NCBI GenBank assembly: GCA_036023115.1
Contig: JAYKKT010000064.1
Location: forward strand, 5,674,001-5,738,000
Direction: 5' to 3'
DNA from: Brasenia schreberi
Taxonomy: Eukaryota > Streptophyta > Magnoliopsida > Nymphaeales > Cabombaceae
Length of the DNA: 64,000 nucleotides
This document shows positions 23,945-35,305 of this stretch, piece by piece. The notes beneath the pieces were generated by a model, which did no database searches, was not told the origin of the DNA, and was given only the letters and a program-made list of their open reading frames with translations. A program made the translations under genes and the position numbers. The stretch's first letter is position 1; every line of letters starts with the position of its first letter.

Positions 23945-26006
23945 TGGTATTAGAGACAAAATAGTCCGTTTAGTGTTGTATTGGGATTCATGCCGATTGT
24001 GGGAAGATTCTCAAAATCGGGCATTGTTTGGGTATCTTAAGAAATCAAGGTATTCTTCATATTTCTTGTTATTGTTGAGAAAATAGAAGAAAAAAGTGAA
24101 ACATTTCATTGTCTTTTGGGTTCCCAATTCGTATCCAAGTTGGAGACGGACCATGAAAAAATATTTTATATCTAAAGACTATTGGAATTATATTGATTGT
24201 ACGATCAAGGATGCCAAATAGATAGAAGATGGGCTTGATGAGGGTGAGTTCCTCGAGACGTAAGAGAAATACAAACAAGAATTGAAAATAGGAGAAATAT
24301 AATGCCAAAATCATATGGATTATTGGCCAAAATATGGATGAAAAACTCCATAGTAGAAATAACATGTTTCATAATGCCTACGAGACTTAAGAATACCTTA
24401 GGAAAACTCATTGTCAAGACGATTTTGTTTTTTAAATAAATTTGATGAAAAAATGATAATGCTCCGATAAGATTCCATGAGCATTAGGGAATATCACAAT
24501 GAATTTTTCGATCTATAGAGCAACTTAGGAGTTTTGATAAATTCAGAAAACTTCAAAGCATTTATGAATTTTAAAATATCTTGACAATTAATATTTCACG
24601 TTGTTTATATAGGGATTATGAAAATCTGAAAACATAAGATCTAATTTAATACATAGAAAACCAAGACCTAAAAGTTATGAGATATTAGTCGATTTAGTGG
24701 AAGAAACTAGATTATGAAATATGAGAGAGAACAAAGAAGCAATTCTTGCCACAAATAGACCCAAAAATTATTTGAACACACAAGCCTCCACACGCCAAAA
24801 ATAGTGAAAGAAATGAACAATTCAAGGGTAATATAATGCCTTAACTAAACAAGAATACAATTTATCATTATTGCAAAGAGAGTGGACATATCAAGATCTC
24901 AGGTCCTCTCTTGCTGAGGAGGTTTCATCAAGTGACTACCATTGATAACAAGGAAGAAGTGCTACCTTGAAGAATCAGGCCTACATTTAAGAAATATTCA
25001 AAGAGAAGGCAAGCATCCCCGGGTCGGCGTTATCAACTTCTTCTAAAAGTCAAGGTATGTCATAAATTTTAGATTACAATGCTTCTTTTCATATAATAAA
25101 TGAATATAAATTATTAGACAAACGCACATAAGTTAGAGCACAAGTGACAAAAGTTAGAGTAAGTGTTTACGGTCGATGAAACTAAGCTTGATGTTAAAGA
25201 AATTGGTAACTTAGAAAATAGTTTCTTTAAAATACCTAAAGTATGTTTTATACCAAAATTAAATCTTAATCTTTTCTCGGTTTCTCAAATTTATGATAAT
25301 GGTTGTATTGTTACCTTCTTACCAAATGGATGTGTAGTGCAAGATCATCCATCGAAAAAGATGATTGAGCAAGGACATAGAGAAGGTGGTCTTTACGTCA
25401 TGGATAATTTTGAAACATGTGAAATTGCTTGTACTGAGTTTGGCCTTTGACACAAAAGATTGAGCATCTTGATGTAAGCAAAATAAACAATTATCCATGT
25501 ATAAAGACTAATGAAAAAATGATTTTATTTATAAAGATTGTATATTTGGCAACTGATATCACAAAGAAGGTTTTCACTCGACACACTTTGATATATTTTT
25601 TGAAACACAAATCAAAATATTTACAATATGATCAAGACACAATTTGAAACTAATATAAAGATTTTAAGAATCTACTTCGGTGGCGAATATCTCTCACATG
25701 ACTTCAAAAATTATCTTGAAAAATATGGAATTTGGCCTAAAAAATCTTGTACAAAAACTTCAACAAAATGGTTTAGTTGAAGGAAAACATAGACATATTA
25801 TTAAAACTACTAAAACCTTGTTAATAGCATGAAAAGTTTCTAAATACTTGTGGGCCGAATCCGCTTTAACATCCATATACTTGATAAATAAGATGTCATC
25901 ATCTAAACTAGGTAATTGTTCTCTCATTGAAAAATTGTATCAAATAAACCTTGTTATAATCGGTTAAAAGTATTTAGATTTAAGTGTTATATATATACAA
26001 ATAAGA

Positions 26007-26047
26007 AGCCGACCCCATCTAGTATGGGAAAAGGCTTAGTTGTTTTT
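26007..26047 (+). mobile_element. 41-bp RTE tail insertion nested in copia element
   Basis: Only the last 41 bp of the RTE LINE (AGCCGACCCCATCTAGTATG, then GGAAAAGGCTTAGTTG and a T-rich end). It is flanked by the perfect 17-bp direct repeat tatatatacaaataaga at 25990-26006 and 26048-26064. Confidence 0.88.
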
Positions 26048-27850
26048 TATATATACAAATAAGAGTGACACGTTAGGACTGTTTTTCTTACTATGGTATT
26101 GATAAAAAATGGTATAGATGCTACAATCCAAAAGAAGGTAAACTCTATGTGTTTAGATATGTCATATTTATCGAGGAGTATTATTATGAAGATGAGTCAA
26201 AAACACACTCAAGATAGCTATATGTTTTTAGATGAAATCATGGATTTAAAGTTAGATGATAACGAGGAAGCACAAAAGAAAAGTATGGTCCAACTAGAGT
26301 GTGAACCTAGAGATCAAGAACCTAAAGAAGAAATCATAAGACCTTTTCAACATTATTATGTAAGAAGAAATAGAGAAAATGACAATATCCCAAGCAAGAG
26401 TCATAAAACCTCCTTAAAAATTTGTTGTATGAAACCTTTTAACCCCAACATAGAAATCGCATAGCAATCATATCGAGTATCAATGAACCTAAACATTATG
26501 ACCAATCCAAACATAACTTAGAATGGAGAAAAGTTATGAATGATGAACTAGAAGGACTAGAAAAGAATGACACTTGGATATTATGCATCATTGGCTCTAG
26601 GTGGTTTTATAAGGTCAAAACACATTGTGATTATAAGAAAATTTTTGCTCATTTTACTCGTATGACTATTGTTCGCATATTGATTTCTATTTGTGCTATT
26701 AGAAACTGAGACATATATCAATTAAATGTTAAAAATACTTTTTTTAATAGAAATCTTAGTGAAGAATTATATATGGCTCCTCCTCTAGGACTAAATCTTC
26801 CAAGTGATCGTGTCCTTAAACTAAAAAAAGCATTATATGGACTTAAACAAGCCCATAAGGATTGGTTTGAGATTTTCACTCTTGTTATACTTACACTGCT
26901 ATGTTTGTAAGGATAATACTTCTATATGTATATGATATAATCATCACTGGAAGCAACGAGACTTTCATGAAGAATTTGAAATAAAGGATCTGGGTGTACT
27001 TAATTACTTCTTGGGAATAAAGGTAACTTAGTAATGACAAAGGTTATTTTGTGTCACAAACAAAATTTGGTAGTGATGTTGTTAACGAGTCAAGATTTAC
27101 ATATGACAAGACGGTGAGCATGTCAGAGGTGATGGGGACCAAATTGAGAATTAGAGACAAAGAAAAATTGGAAGATCTCACTCCTTACAAACAAATGATA
27201 GCTTTGACGTATCTTACCATTACTCGATTATATATAACACATGCAGTACATGTGGTAAGTTAATTTCAAGAAGCTCCCAACAGTATACATATAAGTGATG
27301 TTAATGTGAATTGTGAGATAAACAAAGGACGTACCTGAAAGGAATCATTCTAACCTCATCATCTTCTCTTAAATTAACTGCCTATGATGAAGCTGATTGG
27401 GGAGGTGATGTCAATGATAGACATTTCACCATTGGGTTATGTGTTTTTAGGTGACTCTAATCTCTTGGAGATCTAAGAATCAACATAAGGTGTTCCTATT
27501 ATCTACGAAGGCATAATATAGAGTCATGACCACTACAATATATGAGATATCATGGATTACCGAACTACTAGCAGACATGGAGGTTGCTTTGGATAAACCT
27601 ACAGAATTTATCTTGTGACAACAAATGCACCATGTATAGTGCTCCAAACAATACATTCCATGAACGAATCAAGTATATTGTGATGGACTGCCACTATATT
27701 AAGGAAGAATGTTTGAAGAATAAGTTGATTTTATGTTGTGTTCCTTCATAGCTATAACTAGCATATTTCTTTACAAAGCTTTTGTCAAACCCTAGATTTA
27801 TGTTTTTGTTGGACAAACTTTTGGTATACATACCGTAAGTTAAGGGGGCC

Positions 27851-28275
27851 TATTACCATGTAATAGGCTTGTTGGACCCTTAGGACCCAACAGTACCACC
27901 TTGAGGGTCCTCAAGGGTCAGGTTCTCCCAACGGGTAGTAATATAGCTGTTGAGAGCAGCTCCCTTTCGTTCTCTCTCATTCATTGTAATAAATCCTCTA
28001 TAAATAGAGGATGTTGAGCATGAAATAAATTAGCTTTTGGTGTGCTCACTTGACTTGTTTGGTATTGTGTGTATTCGGTTTGGCTTATGCAAGTGTTTGG
28101 TGATTTGTTTTGTTAAATTTGCTTTTGGTGTGCTCACTTGACTTGTTTTGTATTGTGTCTATTCGGTTTGTCTTCTGTGCCAAGTGTTTGGTGATTTGAT
28201 TTGTAGAAGATCTTTGTGATCATTGGTATTTGGCTTTGTGGACATTATTGGCTACATCGTAGTACTATTTTCACA
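27851..28275 (+). repeat. Copia 3' LTR with internal duplication
   Basis: 425 bp. It is longer than the 5' LTR because a block beginning GCTTTTGGTGTGCTCACTTG occurs twice, near 28032 and 28120. It has lost part of the GGGCTCTTTGGGACTGG region. Confidence 0.9.
27999..28006 (+). promoter_or_regulatory. TATA box of copia 3' LTR, facing UBP catalytic exons
   Basis: TATAAATA lies in the same position as in the 5' LTR. Transcription starting about 30 bp downstream would run into UBP exon 2b at 28281. The first in-frame ATG there is at 28347, ahead of the complete peptidase domain. The promoter assignment is inferred from LTR structure. Confidence 0.45.
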
Positions 28276-28280
28276 ATGCT

Positions 28281-31200
28281 ATCCCTAACAGTTCTTTTGA
28301 AACAGTAAACTCTGTTTCAAATATTACTGCCAATCTGAAAACATCAATGCGCAAAGTTGTTCATCAGCTTAAAGCACCGAAGCTCCTAAAACACAAACCA
28401 GTAGGACATGGAAATGAAAATGAAAATGCTGCAAAGCCAAGCAAGGTACCTATTACATGCAAAAAAATTCTTCACATATGCATGTATTGATAATATATTT
28501 TCTTCATCAATCCCATTTTATCAATCTGCTTTCTATGTTCATGTAGAGAGTGCATCTTGTGCTGACTGAATTATCAGATACTTCTATTCTAAGCTGGTTA
28601 TTGTTTAACAGGCAATCTTTCCGTATGACTTGTTTGTGAAGCTATACAGTGACAAGGTGGAACTGCGTCCATTTGGACTTGCAAACTGTGGTAACAGGTA
28701 TTCTTTGGTGCTCCTATGATGATGCTTTGAGTCTAGATCCAGTGAAGTTATCAATTTGTTTTTATGTTTGCATCAATTGGTATATATACATATATGTAAG
28801 TGTATTTATTAGGTACGTATGTATGATGTTAGGGTACTCGTGGAGTATCACTCCCAAATATAGTCCGTTGAGTAATATCTACCGTGATTGTTGGAATGCA
28901 TTTTATTAGAGAACTCTTATCTACAAAAGGTTAGTTTATGCATTTAACCATTTTATTTGTGATGAAAAATCAAATTTGGTTTGTCTAATCAGTTGGATGC
29001 AATGATTTAGATTTGAAAGTAGTTTTCCCAGGGGCATCCTAACAGATGTGTGTGTAATCCATTACAGGCGTAATTTATTTAAAGACCATGATTCTAGTGG
29101 TTGTTTGCGCTATGCAACTTAACTTCAGTTCCCTACCCCACCCAGAAAAAGAAAGGGGAAGTGTCCTGAAATGAAGAATTTTAGCGTATAAGGTGACCAG
29201 GGGATATTATGAAATAAATTTTGTATTTTTCTACTTTTGTTCTTGTCGACTCGTAGCTGGTGTAAGTTCATTAATTCTGGGCAAATAATTTAGTCTTTCT
29301 TTTGAGACTCTGTACGTGTGATTTAGCATCGTGTTTCTCTTTTTGTTAATTTGAAATTTGTAGCATTCTTGTCTCTGTCTACTCCATCAGAATATGCTAA
29401 ACTCTAACATGTGTATCACCAGCTTCTATGTTTTTACGACATCGTATTTTCTAAATGTGGCATTGATTTTCTTTCCCTTGCAGCTGTTATGCAAATGCCG
29501 TGCTTCAGTGTTTGGTGTTCACTCCGCCCCTTACCTCTTTTCTTCTTCAAGGACTTCATGGCAAACAATGTATTTCTCCTTCATCTTTTTCCTGTTATCC
29601 TGATTCTATTTGATTCTTCTAGAATATCTACCTTTCATAGTTAAATGGTTCACTTCTGGTATAATTTTCTTCGTCAGGCAAAAGAGCAGAGTGGTGCTTT
29701 ACCTGTGAGTTTGAGAAACTTGTTTTACAGTCAAGGGAAGGGAAGCTCCCTCTATCCCCAATCCGGATTATCTCCCAAGTACACAGTATTGGAAGTAACC
29801 TTGGTTATGGAAAAGAGGAAGATGCCCATGAGTTCTTGAGGTGAGTAGTGTTCTTGACCTCTTCCTTATGTGTATGGCCTGTTTCTTTGCAATCTGCATC
29901 TTATGGCCTCCATGATTCTTTCATGTTCTTTTTACAATTGGTATTTTACAAGCTTTCTTCTTTTGCCATGATTGCACTTCAAATTAACTGGTGGCGGAAA
30001 TGGCAGGAACGCTATTGATGCAATGCAGTGCCCTGGAGGAGTTCGGGGAACCATGTCAGGTTCATTCATAGAAGAAAGGACTCTCCTACAGCTGACTTTT
30101 GGGGGTTACCTTCGATCTAATGTATCTTCATGATTACTCTCTTTATTGACTGATTTATTTTTTGATTTTGACCTCTGTATACCTTTTCTGAGTTCTTAAT
30201 ATGGATGATGATGAATGTCGGATGCAGATAAAATGCATGAAATGCCACGTTAAATCTGTTAAACGTGAACCCATGATGGATTTGACAGTGGGGATAGATG
30301 GGGATATTGGAACTCTTGAAGAAGCATTGAAGCAATTCACAGCTTCTGAAACCTTGGATGATGATAACAAATACATGTGTGAGAGGTCAGTTCAATTTTT
30401 ACCTTTGATTTCTTTCTCAATGCGTTGTTTTAGTGTTACTTTCACATTTGACATGAGAGGGAGTTGCATGATGTTAAATAAGTGCGTCTTGACTAGAGCG
30501 TAGCATAGATTCATAGTTGGACAAGAGTTACCAGTTACTCGTCAGTCCTTTGACATGCCCGATGAGTTGTACGTCAGGCCTTTGACATGCTTATTGTGTT
30601 TCACTCATCGTTAGAAGAATATCATTCCCAAGTTTATACCTCTTTGTGTTCTACCTCCCTATCTCCCAACACCAGGATTTCCTATCGTCCACAAGGTGAT
30701 CTTTCCCATCAAAGGCATTTCCGTCATGCTTTTTCCTGTTTCTTTTGCTGTATTATCATCACCAATGTTTCAGGACCCAGATTCTATCTTGCTCTCAAAC
30801 CTGTTCTCCCATCAATTCATAACTTCAAATCTTTTTATAGATGGAAGAAGACTTACACATCAATGTCTTTGACCATCTCCAAGGAGATTCAGCTTTCCGG
30901 AAACAAAGCCATGATAGGAATATTTTACTGATTTAATGCACTTTATTTGATATAGGCTTTAACATTTGGAAACGGTAAAAGGATTGTCAGCAGCTTCCCC
31001 ATGAACGTCCAACGGCATCATCGCTTGAATTGTACAACATGAAAAATAGCTAGAGGCAATTGCCAGAAACGTTTTGCTTTCTCGCTGGAGTGAGCGTCCT
31101 CTGCGCTTATAGTCTTTCCTCTTTGCCTGGTGTTGCAGGTGCACATCGTACGTGAGAGCTCGGAAACGGTTGACGGTATATGAGGCGCCTAACATTCTTA

Positions 31201-32581
31201 CAATTGTTCTGAAAAGATTTCAGGTGACTTCCTGTAGTTTCTGGTATATTTCGGCACATTATTATTTGCTATATTTTGTTGACTCTTTCCTCTTTTTGAT
31301 GTTCTTATCAGTCTGGGAAATTTGGAAAAATCAACAAACCTGTTCACTTTCCACAAGAACTGGATTTGAGGCCTTACATGAGTGAACCCGATGATGCGTT
31401 CTCTGCCTATAAGCTTTATGCAGTAGTTGTACATTTGGATGTGATGAACGCCTCTTTTTCCGGTCATTATATATGCTATGTCAAGAACAAGCACGACAAG
31501 TGGTACAAGATTGATGACAGTAAGGTACAGTCTCAGTTCATCCACATACGGCTTACTTTTCATCGTCTGATAATGGAAAGTTGAAAGAATCTCCGTTTGC
31601 TGATGGCATTTTTGTGCATCTCTTTGCTTGGACTCATGGGTTGGTTCATACTGAATTCGAGCGTTCTGATATCAATTTGTTTGTAGGTAAAACCTGTGGA
31701 ACCTGACAGAGTGTTGTCAAAAGGAGGAGCATATATGCTCCTGTATGCAAGGTTCTCTCTCTCTCTCTCTCTCGTGCATACAGCAGGAAGGGCAATGTGA
31801 CGAGAAGCCATCTTGATAATATTATCTTGTTTTCGTTAACATGGTTTTGTATGTAGCTAGTCATAACACGTTTATTTCATATGCCAGATCTTCACCCCAC
31901 CTGCCAAGATTGATCAGAAATCGTGTCTATGATGGCTACCCAAAAAGCAGAAGTAGTTCTCTGGATGCAGAGGTCATCAAGCGTAGCCATAGTACTCCTA
32001 GACCAAGGGCCGAAAATCTGTCAGCGGCAACTGTTCGAAGGGGTCATGATGCCATAAGATCCGCAGTTTGTAGCTCAGATGATTTGCAACTGATGCGGGG
32101 CTGTCGTGTTCTTGTAGATTCCGGCAGCGACAATTCATCCCTGTTCAGCTGCTCCGATGAAGCTTCCTGCAGCACCAGGGACTCGACTAGCACCGACGAC
32201 TACTCCAATTACATATTCGGAGATTCAGGACGCCATAGTTGGGGTTGGAACAGCCCAACGAACACCTCAGAAGGTTCAGGTGGATGTTCTCTGGCAACTG
32301 CTGGCGACCATGAGCCGCAGCATTATCATTCTGCGAATTCAAACACAAAGTTCGCGTCTGGGGCGATAAATTATGATGGGCTCTCCAGGATTGATAGGCG
32401 GCATTGGTCCCGGAAGGGAAGCCCTCTCTTTTTGTATTCCGACCATACTGACGTATGTAGTAAGGTGTTAGACGGTAATAGTAGTTGTAACAGAAGCACC
32501 GGGGAAGTGTTGAGCAATGCCTACTCAAATGAAGAGAGGCATGAGATGACTACGAGATGGACTAGAGGGACGTTTCCATAG
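28281..32581 (+). CDS. Intact UBP catalytic half (USP domain exons) downstream of 3' LTR
   Basis: Ten coding blocks remain open with matching phases: the remnant 28281-28445 of exon 2 and the nine exons after it. They hold the Cys box [18 protein letters not shown], the EEDAHEFLR motif, a CMKC and MCERCTS zinc-ribbon set, LTIVLKRF, the His box [11 protein letters not shown] and WYKIDDSK. A 231-codon serine-rich tail follows (exon 11). Loss of the N-terminal anchor and MYND finger would leave a soluble peptidase. Whether it is transcribed cannot be told from sequence; it may simply be the undecayed remainder of the split gene. Confidence 0.6.
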
Positions 32582-33670
32582 AAATATAATTTTTTTTCTC
32601 TTAATTCTCCTGCTGAGTCTAATAATTTGTATCAAATATATTTTAGCAAAGGGAAAGAATATTTTCTGGTTCATGGGTTTTGCATGCTTGGCCTGGTGTT
32701 CGGCGCCAATCATACAAACAATACCAGATTTACATGATTTGGGGCGAGTTATTTCGTGTTTTACCTTTGCGTCCGACTCGGAGGAATTTTTAGTATTGAT
32801 GATCAAGATATATAAATGCCGAATCAAACACCAAAACAATGTGTTTAAGGAATTTCTGAAAAAGAAAATTATGTAAATACCACTAATTTGGGTTGAGTAT
32901 TATGAACAATGAATCAATCTCTACATCATACTACGAGGCAATTATGTTGGCAACACATGAATGGCCTATTAACACTTAATTTTGGAGAGTATAACGGAAT
33001 CACGAGTAATTGGTTTCTATTGAATTTGCATCTTCAAATCAAGTGTTTCACTAAGATTTGAAACAACCATGTCGAATTCAAATTGATTATAGTTGACATC
33101 TTTCTCGCTCGATAACTTGAAAGCCATACAGTTGGAAACATGGCATAACAATTTCCGACCACCGGTCCTTGGAGAAAGGGATCATCATCTATATGACATT
33201 ACAATGAAACTCCAAGGGATAGCAGTGAGCAAATCAGAAGCATGGTTGACTGAAGAGATGGTGCACAAAAGTCATGAGTTCTGTACCTTGGGCTTGCATT
33301 TAGCCCCGATCAATGCTAATTCCTGCTGCTTGACTGAAGAGATGGTGCACAAAAGTGATGAAAGATGTTTAGGTATTGACTATTGCCTTGAATATTTATA
33401 GGGATCCTCAGCTTAATGCTTCTAATCGCAAGTTTGTTATCGTTTTCATTGATCGTACCAAATAAGAGAAGCCTAAATGATCTGAGCTAAATGAGACTAA
33501 CTTGAGCCAGCTTGTTCATTCGGCAACCGTAAGAGAATGCCTTCCACTTCTTGGATTAATGCACTAGAATCCAGTTTTTTTTTTTTTTTTTTTGCATGTG
33601 TTCATTAATTAAGCAAGCTATACAAGCACAGCCGAGCCAAAATCACTTGTCTGTACCTTGTTCCTGTATC
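32582..33670. other. UBP 3' flank and spacer
   Basis: AT-rich DNA including the presumed UBP 3' UTR. In the ORF 33093-33401 a 24-bp string containing actgaagagatggtgcaca occurs twice (about 33250 and 33335). No family is recognised. Confidence 0.4.
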
Positions 33671-33938
33671 CAGACATGGCCGGTTCCAACTGGAACCGGG
33701 TCAGGAACTGACTGGACCCAGAACTGGTGAAAATGGAACCAGAACCGGGACTCATCTAGTCCGGTTCCGGTTTCACCTATACAAAACTGGAACATTATCC
33801 AAACCAGAACCAGTGGTTCCAAACTGCTGGTTATGGTATTTTATTATATTTCTTAATAAAATTACTGGTTCCGAAACTGTAACAGAATCGATCGGTTATG
33901 GTTCCAGGTTCCGGTTTACCCAAAACTGGACATGTCTA
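33671..33938. mobile_element. hAT MITE, CCGGTT-rich family, intact ends
   Basis: The 268-bp element begins CAGACATGGCCGGTT and ends AACTGGACATGTCTA, an inverted repeat with three mismatches. It is flanked by the perfect 8-bp repeat cctgtatc at 33663-33670 and 33939-33946. The interior is packed with GGTTCC/GGAACC motifs and has no ORF. It defines the family to which pieces near 6735, 17066, 34231, 35000-35296, 35640 and 55690 belong. Confidence 0.82.
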
Positions 33939-34060
33939 CCTGTATCTATGTGTTGTATGGTGAAGAATTTAAGCTTGGTTTCCCTTTTGTATTAGATGCT
34001 TGCCCTCTACAATTTATCTCTTGTAGTCTTGGTTGTGGTTCCAGTCCCCTCGTGGACAGC

Positions 34061-34160
34061 TTTTTTTTTTTTCAGTAAGCCGAAGCCAGATAAACACCCT
34101 AGATATCAAACTCATGACCCTCAACTCGTAAGTTAATTCCCTAGCCAGGTGAGATATTGT
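34061..34160 (-). mobile_element. SINE family 2, minus strand
   Basis: A 12-nt T run at 34061-34072 (complement of the A tail) is followed by aaactcatgaccctcaact, the complement of the GGTCATGAGTTT box. Confidence 0.55.
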
Positions 34161-34984
34161 GCATTGTGGACAACTTTCTTTTAGGTCTCTGTCTCTAGGG
34201 CTTTGATCCAGTATCTTGGCCTCAAAAATTAGACCTGGCTGGTTCCCGTTCCACTAAACCCTGGAACCAGACCAATCTGGGCTCTTGGTCCAAGTCCAGC
34301 TTCGCCAATTTCTGCTATGCTTCCAGGCCAGTTCCAATTTTGGGTCCGGTTCACTGTCAGTTTTCCAAACTCGGATCCCTTTAACACATCTTATGATCGT
34401 CTAAAGTGTTACACCTGCAAAGTTCCCTGTGAAATTGATCCATGTAAAGTTGTAAATTATCATCTGCAACATTTGAACACTTTGAGTTCACATGTTTTAA
34501 TGGAAACCACTTCCATAAGGGAGGTGTGGAATCCTTTTCTAAGGAAGTAGAGTGTTGCATACCAATGTTTAATGCAGAGGGCCTAGTTCCACTTTGTGTT
34601 TGTTTCTTATCAAGTAAGAATGACTGGGAATCTCTTCCCATAAAACGAATCCATTCAGATCGAAAAAGCTTGGAAAAGTTTTCAAAGAAATGAGGCTTAA
34701 GAAGCCGGCATGAGCTTTTTCTTTGATCATTATAAGAAAATATAGCGATGCTTCATCTGCATTTTCCCAATAGTGAAACAAACACCGGAAAGAAAAGGAT
34801 TCACTGAATGAAACGTGTGCAAAACGTCACTTTGGAAATCTTGCTCCAAGGGTTTGAAGAAGATGAGTGTGAAAGCCCATCTCCTTGGACCAAAATGCAC
34901 CATGTCAATGTCAAATAAACTCCTCCAACAGGCTGTAGCTTAACGAGTTCGGCAAGTTTGTCTGTCTTCCCAGTGAGTCAAAAC

Positions 34985-35296
34985 TTTCCTACTTAATCGT
35001 ACTAACTGTCGAAGCTGTTTTGGAAAAATCCGAACCAGATAGAACTGGTTTTGGTTTCGCTTCGAGTTTTAAACGATTGGGAACTAGAAAAAATCATTAA
35101 AAATGTCAAATTAAAAAAGATTGGAAATATAGTTTGAAATTGCCTGTTTCGTTTTATGAAAGGTCAAACCATAATCGAATACGGTGGTTCTCGGTTGTGG
35201 ATCTAGTTTTGGAACCAGTCTGATTGATTTCAGTTCCACCATATTCTTGGCCTGGTACTTGGAACTGCCAGACCGATTTCAAACCGATCATGTCTA
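34985..35296. mobile_element. CCGGTT-family hAT MITE with decayed left end (possible)
   Basis: The right end ACCGATCATGTCTA matches the family terminus, and gtcaaaac lies immediately outside it (35297-35304). The same 8 bp occurs at 34977-34984, but the expected left terminal repeat is not visible there. A shorter fragment starting TTAGACCTGGCTGGTTCCCG at about 34229 is another relic. Confidence 0.4.
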
Positions 35297-35305
35297 GTCA
35301 AAACT

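Larger units (their letters stand above)
23580..28275 (+). mobile_element. Ty1/copia LTR retrotransposon, degenerate, inserted in UBP exon 2
   Basis: LTRs at 23580-23944 and 27851-28275 share the CATGTAATAGGCTTGTTGG start region and end TTTTCACA. The 5' LTR begins TG; the 3' copy begins TA by mutation. A 5-bp direct repeat, ATGCT, flanks the element at 23575-23579 and 28276-28280. A primer-binding site like initiator-Met tRNA (TGGTATTAGAG) starts at 23945. A polypurine tract precedes 27851. Internal order is typical of copia: a zinc-knuckle remnant near 24870, pre-integrase IPKVCFIPKLNLNLFSVSQI near 25240, integrase remnant (QQNGLVEGKHRHI) near 25770, RT LKLKKALYGLKQAHKDWFE near 26815, and RNase H near 27390. 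Many stops and frameshifts make it non-autonomous. Confidence 0.92.
20378..32581 (+). pseudogene. MYND-type ubiquitin-specific protease (UBP16/17-like), exon split by retrotransposon
   Basis: Deubiquitinating cysteine protease of the plant UBP15-19 group. Exons: 20378-20724, 22481-23579 plus 28281-28445, 28612-28697, 29484-29569, 29678-29840, 30007-30121, 30228-30385, 31139-31223, 31312-31524, 31687-31751 and 31888-32581. Splice sites are GT-AG and phases agree throughout. Residues 11-27 form a membrane anchor followed by VRRKWRLAQSRKREIRRLL. A MYND zinc finger spans about 96-133 (CAVC, CSRC, CSDKC, HKDEC). The Cys box [18 protein letters not shown] spans exons 3-4 (catalytic Cys about 567); the His box [11 protein letters not shown] and WYKIDDSK lie in exon 9. 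Defects are confined to exon 2: a stop at 23100 caused by a 1-nt loss, a compensating 1-nt gain near 23325, and a 4.7-kb copia insertion. About 1091 codons without the insertion. Confidence 0.88.

Noticed and set aside
23580..28275. Copia element as a normal intron of the UBP gene
   Set aside because: Its borders are LTR termini with a 5-bp duplication, and GT/AG splice signals at the exact borders are absent; retention or cryptic splicing is not excluded.
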